Shown: positions 37,674 through 46,628 of the stretch, in pieces | Layout: every line of letters begins with the position of its first letter | Position numbering within the stretch: position 1 is the stretch's first letter | Assembly (NCBI RefSeq): GCF_013032855.1 | Contig: NZ_WQDA01000003.1 | Coordinates: forward strand, 310,001 to 374,000 | DNA: 64,000 nt | Direction of reading: 5' to 3' | Origin: Ruegeria arenilitoris | GTDB taxonomy: Bacteria > Pseudomonadota > Alphaproteobacteria > Rhodobacterales > Rhodobacteraceae | Notes under the pieces: model-generated | What the model saw: only the letters and a program-made list of their open reading frames with translations | What the model was told of the DNA's origin: nothing | Databases searched by the model: none | Made by a program: the position numbers and the translations under genes

Positions 37674-38708
37674 ATGCGCATTGCACGAGACCTTGCTGAC
37701 GCCGTAGGAAAAACTCCGTTGATCCGGCTGCGCCGTGTCAGCGAAGAAACCGGGTGCGAAATCCTTGGGAAGGCCGAGTTCATGAACCCCGGGCAGTCGG
37801 TCAAGGATCGCGCGGCGCTGTTCATCATTCGCGACGCCATTGCGCGCGGCGATCTCAAGCCGGGTGGGACGATTGTCGAGGGGACCGCGGGCAACACGGG
37901 CATCGGTCTGGCGCTGGTCGGCGCGTCGATGGGGTTCAAAACCGTGATCGTCATCCCGGAAACCCAATCCGAAGAGAAGAAGGATATGCTGCGCCTCGCC
38001 GGGGCTCAACTGGTTCAGGTTCCCGCCGCACCTTACCGGAATCCCAACAATTTTGTGCATTACTCTCGGCGACTGGCCGAGCAGTTGGCCAAGACCGAAC
38101 CCAATGGTGCGATTTGGGCAAACCAGTTCGACAATGTCGCGAACCGTCAGGCGCATGTCGAGACCACTGGGCCGGAAATCTGGGAGCAGACTGACGGCAA
38201 GGTCGATGGATTCATCTGCGCGGTCGGATCCGGCGGAACGCTGGCCGGTGTGGCCGAGGCTTTGCAGCCCAAGGGCGTCAAGATCGGTATCGCCGATCCG
38301 ATGGGTGCCGGTCTCTATTCCTATTACACGACGGGTGAAATCGCGATGGAGGGTGGCTCGATCGCCGAGGGGATCGGCCAGGTCCGCATCACCAAAAACC
38401 TTGACGGGTTCAAGCCCGACCACGCCTACCAGATTACGGACAACGAAGCGTTGCCCTATATCTTCGATCTTCTGCGCGAAGAGGGGTTGGTCATGGGTGG
38501 ATCCACCGCAATCAACATTGCCGGCGCCGTGAGGCTGGCCAAGGAAATGGGTCCGGGTCACACCATCGTCACCGTGTTGTGCGACTATGGCACGCGCTAC
38601 CAGTCGAAACTGTTCAACCCCGACTTCCTGCGTGAAAAGGAACTGCCGGTTCCAGAGTGGATGACCGAGGCCCCGCGAAGCATACCGGGTGTATTTGAGG
38701 ACGTATGA
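37674..38708 (+). CDS. cysK: Cysteine synthase A
   Basis: The 344-residue PLP enzyme makes cysteine from O-acetylserine and sulfide. The PLP lysine motif SVKDRAA, the GTAGNTGIG phosphate-binding loop and the VGSGGTLAGVAE loop are clear. Length is about 30 residues more than Escherichia coli CysK, mostly at the C-terminus. The ATG at 37674 with GAGGG ahead is preferred to the in-frame start 57 bp upstream. Its TGA overlaps the MscS gene start (ATGA). Together with trgAB it belongs to a sulfur/tellurite-linked operon. Confidence 0.95.
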   Translation: MRIARDLADAVGKTPLIRLRRVSEETGCEILGKAEFMNPGQSVKDRAALFIIRDAIARGDLKPGGTIVEGTAGNTGIGLALVGASMGFKTVIVIPETQSEEKKDMLRLAGAQLVQVPAAPYRNPNNFVHYSRRLAEQLAKTEPNGAIWANQFDNVANRQAHVETTGPEIWEQTDGKVDGFICAVGSGGTLAGVAEALQPKGVKIGIADPMGAGLYSYYTTGEIAMEGGSIAEGIGQVRITKNLDGFKPDHAYQITDNEALPYIFDLLREEGLVMGGSTAINIAGAVRLAKEMGPGHTIVTVLCDYGTRYQSKLFNPDFLREKELPVPEWMTEAPRSIPGVFEDV

Positions 38709-41152
38709 TGCTGCGGCAGTTCCTGGTTTTACTGGCATTTGCGTTTGTGGTCGCAATTGGCGCCGCAGGCGGAGCCTCGGCGCAGCTGACCGACCGTCAA
38801 AGCGAGTACTACCAGGGATGGCTCAGCACCGCCGAGCGTGCCGAGAAGGTGATCGAAGCCAATCGGGCATCGAATGCCTCGATGGAGAAATTGCGCACTG
38901 AAATAAGTGGTTATCGGGACGACTTCAATCGCGCCCGAAGTGCGAACACGGATCGCATTCAAACGCTGGAAAGCCAGCTCAAGGCATTGGGGCCCAAACC
39001 CGATGACGGATCTTCGGAACCCGAAGACATCGCCAGCTTGCGAGAGAACCTCGAGCAGCAACTCAACAGCCTGAAGGTACCGCGGATCATCTCCGAAGAG
39101 GCCTACAGCCGCGCCAACGGCCTGATCAGCGAAATCGACAAGATCATCCGTGAACGGCAGCGGAAAGAGTTTCTGGAGCGCGGGCCATCGCCGCTCAACC
39201 CGGCGCATTGGGCGCCTGCCTGGGTGGACGTAACCGAAGCTGGCCGTGCATTGATGAACGAGACGAAGGCCAACATGCGTTCGGCCGTTGTCCGTGAAAA
39301 GCTGAAAGAGAGCGGACTTGCCATCGGTATTCTGCTCGCGGTGGCCATGATCCTGCTGCTGTTCGGGCGATCTTGGTCTGAGAAAGCTGGAGACTATCTG
39401 CGGCGGTTCGGAGGCTCCGGGCGTGGCGTATGGACATTCGTCGTGTCGCTGTTCCGGATCATCCTGCCATGGTTCGGGGTTGCCATTATCGTTCAGGCCG
39501 TGGTCATGACCGGTGTGCCGGGGTTGCGCGGCACATTGCTGATCCAGGAAATCCCGTATTGGGCCGCGATCATCCTGTTTTACGACTGGATCGGCCGTCA
39601 GGTCTATTTGATGGGCGAAGAAAGAGGTTTCAAAGTCCTGTCGGCAAATACGATCAAGGAACTGCGGGTTTATCTGGATCTGCTCGCGCTGATGCTGATC
39701 CTGCATGAACTGGGCCAATTGTTCGAACGGATCGAAAACACGTCAGAGGCTACTCGCGCCGTCGTCAGTTTCCCTGTGATACTCGTGACAGCCCTGTTGC
39801 TGCTGCGGATCCGCCAAATCCGCCGCCCCGAAGGTTCCGAGGATGAGACTGACCAGGGCCAGTCAGCACGGGCGGCCGGGTTTAGTCAGCTGGTCGAACT
39901 GCTCCGCCGTGCGCTGTTTTTCCTGGGCATCGCAAGCGTTGTCCTGGCTGCCATTGGCTATACCAATGCCGCCGAAGCGATCGTGTTCCCATCGGTCAAA
40001 ACGCTGGTCCTGATAACGGCCATCGTCATCTTCCAGAGGTTCATCAGTTCGATCTATGGCTGGCTGACGGGGCAGGGCGACGCGGCCAGCGACTCGTTGT
40101 TCTCGGTGCTGGTCGGGTTCGTTCTGGCCATTCTGTCGTTGCCCATTCTGGCGCTGTATTGGGGCGCGCGCGACTCGGACCTGCGCGAGGCGTGGTCCCG
40201 GCTTCTGATGGGTTTTGACATCGGCGGCGTGACGATCTCGCCCAGCAACTTCCTGACTTTCGCGGCCGTATTTGCGATCGGTTACATGCTGACCAGACTA
40301 CTGCAGAGCGGTTTGCGTAACTCGTTGCTTCCCAAAACCAGCATCGATCCGGGGGGGCAGAACGCGATCGTCGCAGGAACGGGCTATGTGGGAATTTTCC
40401 TTGCGGCGCTGGCAGCGATCATTGTCGCGGGTTTTGATCTGTCGTCACTGGCGATCGTCGCGGGTGCGTTGTCTGTAGGCATCGGTTTCGGATTGCAGAC
40501 AATCGTGTCGAATTTCGTATCGGGCATCATCCTGTTGGTCGAACGGCCGATTGCCAAAGGGGACTGGATCGATGTCAACGGGATGATGGGCTATGTGCGC
40601 GACATCTCGGTGCGCTCGACACGGGTGGAAACCTTTGACCGGACCGATGTGATCGTTCCGAACTCGGACCTGATCAGCGGCGTGGTGACCAACTATACCC
40701 GCGGCAATACCATCGGACGGGTCATCGTTCCGGTTGGCGTCGCCTATGGGACTGACACCCGAAAGGTCGAGAAGATCCTGGGCGAAATCGCGAATGCGCA
40801 TCCGATGGTGTTGGCCAACCCGGCACCCAACGTCGTGTTCCAGGGGTTTGGCGCGGACTCGCTGGATTTCGAAATCAGAGCGATCCTGCGCGACGTGAAC
40901 TGGGTCTTGTCCGTAAAGTCGGACATGAACCACGAAATCAACCGGCGCTTCACCGAAGAAGGGATCGAGATTCCATTCGCACAGCGCGATCTCTGGTTGC
41001 GGAACCCCGAGGTTCTGGTGCAACCGGCCAACAAGGCAGCGAAGCCCCAACAGCCGGATCGACAGGAATCTGTGAAGACCGACGACGCAAGCTCGGCGCC
41101 GATGGGCCTGACCGAGGCGGACATGGACGGAGACGACGGCGAAGAGCTGTAG
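38705..41152 (+). CDS. MscS-family mechanosensitive channel with DUF3772 domain
   Basis: The 815-residue inner-membrane protein has a signal peptide (about 1-26), a coiled-coil periplasmic part, a DUF3772-type region (about 130-190), about ten membrane helices, and the MscS pore and beta domain with the TM3 motif GIGFGLQTIVSNFVSGIILL followed by VERPIAKGDWIDV near residue 610. Such long MscS proteins (MscK/YbiO-like) open at high membrane tension. It overlaps cysK by 4 bp, unusual company for an osmotic valve. An acidic tail ends in DMDGDDGEEL. Confidence 0.93.
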   Translation: MMLRQFLVLLAFAFVVAIGAAGGASAQLTDRQSEYYQGWLSTAERAEKVIEANRASNASMEKLRTEISGYRDDFNRARSANTDRIQTLESQLKALGPKPDDGSSEPEDIASLRENLEQQLNSLKVPRIISEEAYSRANGLISEIDKIIRERQRKEFLERGPSPLNPAHWAPAWVDVTEAGRALMNETKANMRSAVVREKLKESGLAIGILLAVAMILLLFGRSWSEKAGDYLRRFGGSGRGVWTFVVSLFRIILPWFGVAIIVQAVVMTGVPGLRGTLLIQEIPYWAAIILFYDWIGRQVYLMGEERGFKVLSANTIKELRVYLDLLALMLILHELGQLFERIENTSEATRAVVSFPVILVTALLLLRIRQIRRPEGSEDETDQGQSARAAGFSQLVELLRRALFFLGIASVVLAAIGYTNAAEAIVFPSVKTLVLITAIVIFQRFISSIYGWLTGQGDAASDSLFSVLVGFVLAILSLPILALYWGARDSDLREAWSRLLMGFDIGGVTISPSNFLTFAAVFAIGYMLTRLLQSGLRNSLLPKTSIDPGGQNAIVAGTGYVGIFLAALAAIIVAGFDLSSLAIVAGALSVGIGFGLQTIVSNFVSGIILLVERPIAKGDWIDVNGMMGYVRDISVRSTRVETFDRTDVIVPNSDLISGVVTNYTRGNTIGRVIVPVGVAYGTDTRKVEKILGEIANAHPMVLANPAPNVVFQGFGADSLDFEIRAILRDVNWVLSVKSDMNHEINRRFTEEGIEIPFAQRDLWLRNPEVLVQPANKAAKPQQPDRQESVKTDDASSAPMGLTEADMDGDDGEEL

Positions 41153-41311
41153 TCAGAGGACTACGGCACCATCTCGCCGGCTGGCCGAGACCGAAGCGAC
41201 CCCGCTCAATCGTTTGGGGTGGGGGCGCTTCAGGCAACTTTCGGATCCCCTGGATTTCCGCGCAATCGGCCCTTGCAAATCCCTGTTCGTTGGTCCAAAT
41301 ATCGCCGGCAC

Positions 41312-41401
41312 GGAGAGGTGGCCGAGTGGTCGAAGGCGCACGCCTGGAAAGTGTGTAGGCGGGAAACCGTCTCCAGGGTTCGAATCCCTGTCTCTCCGCC
41401 A
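41312..41401 (+). tRNA. tRNA-Ser (anticodon GGA)
   Basis: A 90-nt type II tRNA: the acceptor stem GGAGAGG pairs with the 3' TCTCTCC before discriminator G and encoded CCA at 41399-41401. The anticodon arm CACGC-CTGGAAA-GTGTG holds GGA at the loop centre (reads UCC and UCU), followed by a long variable arm and the T-arm GGTTCGAATCC. It follows the MscS gene by about 160 bp with no recombinase beside it. Confidence 0.97.
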
Positions 41402-41532
41402 TTCACCTTGAATACCCACAGTTTTTGCGCACCGCGCGGGATCGGCAGTGTTTTGGCCCGGACACCTTGGGCGAACATATGTTGTGCGCTGGGATCCGTA
41501 CTGCCGGGCGGTGAGGCGGTGTACCGGGATTG

Positions 41533-42594
41533 TTACGTATCGGGGAACTGCACGGCCAGTTCTGTGCTTTTAGGGACGGCTTGGCAGGTCAGAACTTCAC
41601 CGCGTGCGATGTCGTTCTGATCGAGGGCCATGTGCGCCCGCATTTGTACCTGACCCTCTGTCTGAATTGCGCGGCATGCACCGCAGACGCCTGACTGGCA
41701 GCTGAAGGGCGGCGCCAGCCCCGCTGCAATGGCGGCCTCCAGGATCGTTTGCCCAGCCTCGATATGCACCTCGCGGGTTTCCCCATCAAGCGTCACCCTC
41801 GCCGTGGCCGCCATGCCCGACTGGTTCGTGTCCTGAGCTGGGTTGGCGCCGAAGCTTTCCATGTGGATTCGAGCATCGGGCACATCCAGCGCGTTCAGCG
41901 CTGCCCGGACGTCTGAGTTCATGCTGCCAGGGCCGCAAATCCAATACTGGACGTCCTGTGCGATGGGGGGTGACTCTTCGATTGCCGCCTTGATCGCATC
42001 CGTGTCAACGCGGCCGGTTCGCCAGGGGCTGAACCAGCTCAACAGCGATCGAGATGACAAGACATGGCGCAAGGTGAACCGGTATGGGTTGGCCTCGACA
42101 AGGGCGTCCAGCGTTTCCCGAAACAGAATCTCATTCTCGGACCGGTTGCCGTAGATTAGATGGGCGACGGAATGTGGCTCGTGGTCAAGCACGGCTCGGA
42201 TCATCGCATAAAGCGGAGTCAACCCGCTGCCCGCGCCAAAAAAGTAGTGCGTGCGTCGTGCAGTTGCGTTGGGTTCCAGCGTGAAGCGGCCAAAGGGTGG
42301 CATCGCCTCGACCGCATCTCCGGCGCGCAGGGTGTCGCCGATATGGTTCGACACCAATCCTTCGGAAACGCGTTTCACGGTGATCCGCAGCGCTTCGTCT
42401 GGCGGGTTTGAGATGGTGTAGCAGCGTCGCTGCTCTTTCCCGCTCAGGCCGAAGCGCAGTGTCAGATGTTGGCCGGGGGACCAGCGAAACAGCTCAGTCA
42501 GGGCTGATGGTACGTCCAGCACGACGGTGGTTGCTTCGCCACCGATTTCAGGTCGGATTTCAGCCACGGACAAGGGGAAGAATTTGCGGGTCAC
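41533..42594 (-). CDS. Flavin and 2Fe-2S reductase of the Rieske oxygenase operon
   Basis: The 353-residue protein has a ferredoxin-reductase FAD domain (RRCYTISNPPDEALRITVKRV), an NAD domain (FFGAGSGLTPLYAMI, CGPGSMN) and a C-terminal plant-type 2Fe-2S domain with CQSGVCGAC and a later Cys in LTCQAV. It should pass electrons from NAD(P)H to the oxygenase encoded two genes upstream, like GbcB or PaaE-type reductases. The start is a GTG at 42594 with AGGAAGGGA ahead; longer reading to 42690 would overlap the preceding gene by 58 bp. Confidence 0.9.
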   Translation of the reverse strand: MTRKFFPLSVAEIRPEIGGEATTVVLDVPSALTELFRWSPGQHLTLRFGLSGKEQRRCYTISNPPDEALRITVKRVSEGLVSNHIGDTLRAGDAVEAMPPFGRFTLEPNATARRTHYFFGAGSGLTPLYAMIRAVLDHEPHSVAHLIYGNRSENEILFRETLDALVEANPYRFTLRHVLSSRSLLSWFSPWRTGRVDTDAIKAAIEESPPIAQDVQYWICGPGSMNSDVRAALNALDVPDARIHMESFGANPAQDTNQSGMAATARVTLDGETREVHIEAGQTILEAAIAAGLAPPFSCQSGVCGACRAIQTEGQVQMRAHMALDQNDIARGEVLTCQAVPKSTELAVQFPDT

Positions 42595-42632
42595 GAGTGG
42601 TCCCTTCCTGAGCAAAAGACGGCCATCTTCAG

Positions 42633-43109
42633 TCAGCGATAATCCATGGTGGTGTGCAGTGCGCGGATCACCCATTTTCGGCCTTTGCACGTCAGCGAAA
42701 AGCGGTCGGTTTGAGCCATCGTACCTGCGTGACCCTGCCAGTCGTACTTGACTGTGGTGACCGCTGTTGCCGTGGCGCTGCCCGGCTCTTCCGTGATCAC
42801 GATCCGCGGGGGTGAGCGCTCTGTTTCCACATACCCCTGCAGCTCTGGGACAGGTTCAAAGCCGGGGTCGCCCTTTCGCTGGGCCCAATCGGCCACCGAA
42901 TAGCTAAAGTGATCATCCGGCTGGCCCTGACCATATTTTACGGTGATCGTGTGGATCGCTTCGGGATCCCAGTCGCTCCACGCGATCTGAGAGTTGGGGA
43001 CAGATAGCTGACGTTCGGCAACCGCCTTCGGGTCGCTGCCGGACGCGGCGAGAGCCAGTCCGCCTGCCAGGGCGATCCCAACCAAGCTGGCAAGAATGCG
43101 AAGTCTCAC
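42633..43109 (-). CDS. Secreted protein of unknown function in Rieske operon
   Basis: The 158-residue protein has an N-terminal signal peptide (MRLRILASLVGIALAGGLALA, cleavage near 22) and a mature domain rich in beta strands with two Tyr/Trp-containing turns (HFSYSVADWAQRK and the end MAQTDRFSLTCKGRKWVIRAL). It resembles a small nuclear-transport-factor-like or lipocalin-like fold in pattern only; I do not recognise a family. It lies between oxygenase and reductase genes, with 38 bp to the latter, so it probably serves the same pathway outside the cytoplasm. Confidence 0.8.
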   Translation of the reverse strand: MRLRILASLVGIALAGGLALAASGSDPKAVAERQLSVPNSQIAWSDWDPEAIHTITVKYGQGQPDDHFSYSVADWAQRKGDPGFEPVPELQGYVETERSPPRIVITEEPGSATATAVTTVKYDWQGHAGTMAQTDRFSLTCKGRKWVIRALHTTMDYR

Positions 43110-43197
43110 AGGATGACCTTTGGGTTCTGGGCAGTTGGGCGCGGGATGATTGGTGCCGGCCCAGGGATGGCGTTTGGGGAGAGTGTTTTGGGCCTGG

Positions 43198-44361
43198 TCA
43201 TGTCTCGGCCTCAGCTTTCGTCATGAAGTCCATAACAACTTGCTGATGCTGCAAAACCGGGCCTTCTCCGACAGAGGCGGGGCCGACTTCAAACAACGGG
43301 CTTGCCAAGGATTTCTGTTGCTGTTCGCAGGCATAGACATCTTCGGCCGTGAAATCGCCCGATGCCATCGGGTCATCTTTGCCCAACGCATCGTCGCTTT
43401 TGTATTTCGGGCCACCGAAGTCACGCCAGAACGCATAAGATGACCATTGCTGCCGCGAGTACTCCCAAGCCGACGCGCTGGCCAATCGGGTGCGGTTTTC
43501 CACGCGTGTTCGGTCGGGCGCAAGCGGCGTGATGATGAAGATGTTCCAGCTGTCTTCACTGCCTGCCAGGCCAATGCCCGGAAACAGCATCGGCACCCAG
43601 GCGCCAACATGCGGTTTCGGGATTACCCGCGGAGTGGGCAGGTTTTTCTCGAGCGCGCGGGCATAGTCTGACGCGGGCGGCTCCCAAAAATGATAGTGTG
43701 GACCTTTCCAGCCGTATTCGGCGCGACCGTGGTCATACATGTGAAGCGTGTTCGAATGCAGGTGGCTCAGGTGGAAGACGTCGATGTAGTTCTCAACCAC
43801 GATCTTCCAGTTGGCGCGGATCTCATAGCTTTGGCGGGCTTCGCCGTATTCGACCAATTCTTCGGGCTTGTGCGGGCCCAGCAACGGATCCACGGGCCCG
43901 AACCACTCCGCAAGGCTCGGCGCCTGCGGGTTAGGGTGCACGAAGATCATCCCGCGCCAGAGATCGACGCTTGCGGGTTTCAACCCGAGGCAAGATTTGT
44001 CGATGCCGTCAGGATATTCGCGGTTTTCATCCGGGACCGAGATCAGGTTGCCTTCCAGATCGTAGGTCCAATCGTGATAGGGGCAGGTCAGTGCCTTCTG
44101 TGTTTTGCCCACTGCACGGATCAATTGGGTTCCGCGGTGACGGCAGATGTTGTGGAACGCCCGCAGCCGACGGTCGCGCCCCATTACGACGAAGATGTTG
44201 TGCAAACCTGCCTGGACCGAGATGTAATGTCCGGGCTCGGGTACATCCTCGGCAAACCCGGCATATCGCCAGGTGCGAGAGAAGATCAGTTTTTGCTCGC
44301 GGCCGTACCAGTCCTGCGCTGTATAGGCAGAGGCGGGAAGCCGGTGATACATTCGTGTCAT
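43198..44361 (-). CDS. Rieske non-haem iron oxygenase, alpha subunit
   Basis: The 387-residue protein binds a Rieske cluster through C73-x-H75 (CRHRG) and C93-x2-H96 (CPYHDW). The mononuclear iron site is in the VENYIDVFHLSHLH segment, with bridging Asp194 and His197 plus His200 or His202 as ligands. It lacks a beta-subunit gene, as in the single-component alpha group that includes choline monooxygenase and glycine-betaine demethylase GbcA. The substrate is unknown; an N-methylated or aromatic acid compound is possible by analogy. Confidence 0.92.
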   Translation of the reverse strand: MTRMYHRLPASAYTAQDWYGREQKLIFSRTWRYAGFAEDVPEPGHYISVQAGLHNIFVVMGRDRRLRAFHNICRHRGTQLIRAVGKTQKALTCPYHDWTYDLEGNLISVPDENREYPDGIDKSCLGLKPASVDLWRGMIFVHPNPQAPSLAEWFGPVDPLLGPHKPEELVEYGEARQSYEIRANWKIVVENYIDVFHLSHLHSNTLHMYDHGRAEYGWKGPHYHFWEPPASDYARALEKNLPTPRVIPKPHVGAWVPMLFPGIGLAGSEDSWNIFIITPLAPDRTRVENRTRLASASAWEYSRQQWSSYAFWRDFGGPKYKSDDALGKDDPMASGDFTAEDVYACEQQQKSLASPLFEVGPASVGEGPVLQHQQVVMDFMTKAEAET

Positions 44362-44379
44362 GAAAACCTCTCAGACCAG

Positions 44380-44640
44380 TCAGGCCGGATAGTCGGCCGG
44401 TGCGATGTCGGCGGCAACCATCAGGCCGCCGAAGACCATCCAAAGAACAGTAACGGTCCAGAACAGGAGTGGATCGGTTTCGCGGTTGACGGTATCGATC
44501 AGGAAAGCTTGGCCGCTACGGATCGACGGTATGGCCCACCAGAGGAATACCAGCCCCCAGGGCCATTGGAGCCCCAGCCATGTGGCCACCAAAAGAACGG
44601 GTAGGGCTGCGTAGTTGATCAGTCTGGGGAGATTGATCAT
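44380..44640 (-). CDS. Small membrane protein (86 residues) in Rieske operon
   Basis: The protein has two to three hydrophobic stretches: about 10-38 (rich in Leu, Trp) and 59-78. Family not recognised. The ATG at 44640 overlaps the stop of the TetR gene by 4 bp (44637-44640), and the oxygenase gene follows after 18 bp, so translation is coupled. It may be an uptake aid or a membrane anchor for the oxygenase; both are guesses. Confidence 0.78.
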   Translation of the reverse strand: MINLPRLINYAALPVLLVATWLGLQWPWGLVFLWWAIPSIRSGQAFLIDTVNRETDPLLFWTVTVLWMVFGGLMVAADIAPADYPA

Positions 44641-45227
44641 GCGTCACTCTCCAAGCTTGCAAGCAACGCCAGCGCCGCCGCTTTCAGATCGTCGCGCCAC
44701 TGAGCTGGCGGTGAAATCGGGACAAGCGCGTCGATGTTCTGAGCGCAAGCGGTTACTCCATGGGCGACGGCCCGAATGCGTTCGGGAGGTGCCGATGGAT
44801 AGGCGCGGGCCAGATTGCCTTCGATGACGGCCAGAAAGTCGGCGTAGCTTTGGGTCAGTTTGGGGCCCAGGTCAGGAATGCGTTCTGCGGCCGTTGCCAA
44901 AGCCTGCCAAGCCAGCATCAGCCGGGGATCATGGCCGTGCCCGTCGTCAAACAGGGCATCAATCAACTCAGATGGCTCACCCTGCGACCCGAAGTGAACC
45001 GAGACCGCCTCTGTCACTTCGGCAAAAGCGTTGATCACGTGGTCTGCCAATGCCGCCGTCATGTCATCCCGGTTTCCCAAGTAGTGGCGCAACAAGGGCC
45101 GTTTGACACCAGCCTCCGCCGCGATGCGTTCTTGTGTTGCGCCTTCCAATCCGAAACGGGCCACACAGGTCAGGTAGGCATCGAGTATTTCAGCGGATCG
45201 TTGGTCTTTGAGCGTAGGCCGGGGCAT
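44637..45227 (-). CDS. TetR-family transcriptional regulator
   Basis: The 196-residue protein has an N-terminal helix-turn-helix (RSAEILDAYLTCVARFGLEGATQERIAAEAGVKRPLLRHYLGNRDDM, about 10-55) and a helical ligand-binding domain. It heads the Rieske operon and a perfect TTGTCA-N4-TGACAA palindrome lies 14 bp before its start, so it probably represses its own operon until an inducer is bound. The ligand is unknown but likely the oxygenase substrate. Confidence 0.93.
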   Translation of the reverse strand: MPRPTLKDQRSAEILDAYLTCVARFGLEGATQERIAAEAGVKRPLLRHYLGNRDDMTAALADHVINAFAEVTEAVSVHFGSQGEPSELIDALFDDGHGHDPRLMLAWQALATAAERIPDLGPKLTQSYADFLAVIEGNLARAYPSAPPERIRAVAHGVTACAQNIDALVPISPPAQWRDDLKAAALALLASLESDA

Positions 45228-45240
45228 TGGGGTTCCTTTA

Positions 45241-45256
45241 TTGTCATTTTTGACAA
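45241..45256. promoter_or_regulatory. Probable TetR operator
   Basis: TTGTCA-TTTT-TGACAA is a perfect inverted repeat 14 bp upstream of the TetR start, in an AT-rich promoter region, with TTA and (A)TAA extending symmetry to either side. It is well placed to block the promoter of the Rieske operon. Confidence 0.72.
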
Positions 45257-45298
45257 ATAACTACAACGGATAAATTTTCAATAATGAAAATTAACAAA

Positions 45299-45338
45299 AG
45301 CAGGGTTGAGGGCAGGCCAAAATCAGCCTGTCCCTGCT
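45299..45338 (-). terminator. Probable terminator after GT4 gene
   Basis: AGCAGGG (45299-45305) pairs with CCCTGCT (45332-45338), with an inner CAGGC/GCCTG pairing. On the minus strand it is followed by CTTTTGTTAATTTT. It lies 43 bp after the GT4 stop and shields the divergent-free TetR promoter from read-through. Confidence 0.55.
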
Positions 45339-45380
45339 CAGGATTTGGTATGATCGGATGGTCGTCCGTGTCGGGTCTCG

Positions 45381-46475
45381 TCAGATCATACGACCGTTCC
45401 GCGCAACTGCGTCCGCGACGACGTTCTCCCACGCGGAGTAGACCCTCTCTGGAGAAAGAAGCGCCCTTAACTCATCGGATTCGTTTGCCATTCCTGCGCG
45501 GGCCGTCGGGTCATTGATCAGACGAATGGCGGCTTCTGCCAATCCGGTGACGTCGCCGGTCGGTACCAGATAACCATTTCGTCCGTGGCGGATGAATTCG
45601 GACGGACCATAGTCACAATCGAATGAGACGACCGGGATCCCGCTGACGACGGCTTCGGCGACAACATTGTGAAACCCTTCATACAGCGAAGACCCAACCA
45701 CGATATCGGCGTCGTTGGCCCAGTCGCCGACCCGGGCCGTGTTGCCTGGCAAATGAACGCAGCCCTCAAGACCCAGCGACTTGCGCAATTGCTCGAGTGC
45801 GGGACGCTCGGGACCTTCACCGTAGATCGTCAGGGTGGTCCATGGGCACGCGGCATGGATCCTGGCCATGGTTTCCAGAAGAAGGTGAAAACCTTTCTGC
45901 GGCACCAGGCGACCGACCGAGACCAGGTGACGCGCTTTTTCGGAGTTCGACACCTGCGCGCGTGTGAAAGGCTCGATCGGGTTCGGTATGACCCGACCGC
46001 GACGGCGGAGCGGGCCGGGCAGATCCGCCAGACCTTTTTGCGTCAATGCAACGACAGCCTTCGACCTTCGGCCCAGAACGGATTGCAGTCGCGCCCATCC
46101 GGGGTGTGCGTCCTGCAGACGTGGGTTGTTCCGTTCCGAAATGATGACCGGCAGCTTGGAGTCCAGTGTGGCGATCAAGGTGATTACATTCACTTTGGTC
46201 AGAAACGAAATCACGACATCGGGTCGTAGTTCGCGAATGACGGAACGGACGTGCGTGATCCTATTGAACTGTCCGCGCCTGCCGGACAGCGCGCTGGTCC
46301 GCACTTTTTCGTTCATCGAAAAATAGGGACCGTTTTCCGGCATGCTGAACGCCGTTGCGTGAACCTCGCAACCGCGTTCTACGAAATGGTTCGACAACAT
46401 GGCGATGACTTTTTCCGCACCACCCGGACCGAACCCTGCCTGCACAAAAAGCAGCTTTGAACCATTCAACGACAC
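45381..46475 (-). CDS. Glycosyltransferase family 4
   Basis: The 364-residue protein has the GT-B fold signs: AGFGPGGAEKVIAMLSNHFVERG at the N-terminus for acceptor binding, the VGRLVPQKGFHLLLE linker, and the nucleotide-sugar EGFHNVVAEAVVSGIPVVSFDCDYGPSE (Ex7E). It is cytoplasmic and adds a sugar from a UDP-activated donor to a glycan or lipid. The start is taken as GTG at 46475 (VSLNGSKLLFVQ) with GGGGGA ahead; the next in-frame start 90 bp upstream is ATG at 46565 without a ribosome site. It stands alone. Confidence 0.86.
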   Translation of the reverse strand: MSLNGSKLLFVQAGFGPGGAEKVIAMLSNHFVERGCEVHATAFSMPENGPYFSMNEKVRTSALSGRRGQFNRITHVRSVIRELRPDVVISFLTKVNVITLIATLDSKLPVIISERNNPRLQDAHPGWARLQSVLGRRSKAVVALTQKGLADLPGPLRRRGRVIPNPIEPFTRAQVSNSEKARHLVSVGRLVPQKGFHLLLETMARIHAACPWTTLTIYGEGPERPALEQLRKSLGLEGCVHLPGNTARVGDWANDADIVVGSSLYEGFHNVVAEAVVSGIPVVSFDCDYGPSEFIRHGRNGYLVPTGDVTGLAEAAIRLINDPTARAGMANESDELRALLSPERVYSAWENVVADAVARNGRMI

Positions 46476-46628
46476 AGTCCCCCGCCGAAAATGGTAATTT
46501 ACGCAGGGTAATTGAGCAAGCTTGAGATGATCATTGCCAGAAATGGACGCAAAAGCTGGCGACAATATCCGAAATCCGGCCGATTGGATCGCAAAGCGTG
46601 TTGTCAGAGCAGCGGGTATTCGAACCGG

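Noticed and set aside
41312-41401. tRNA-Ser as an integration site
   Set aside because: No integrase gene lies beside it and I found no repeat of its 3' end within the window.
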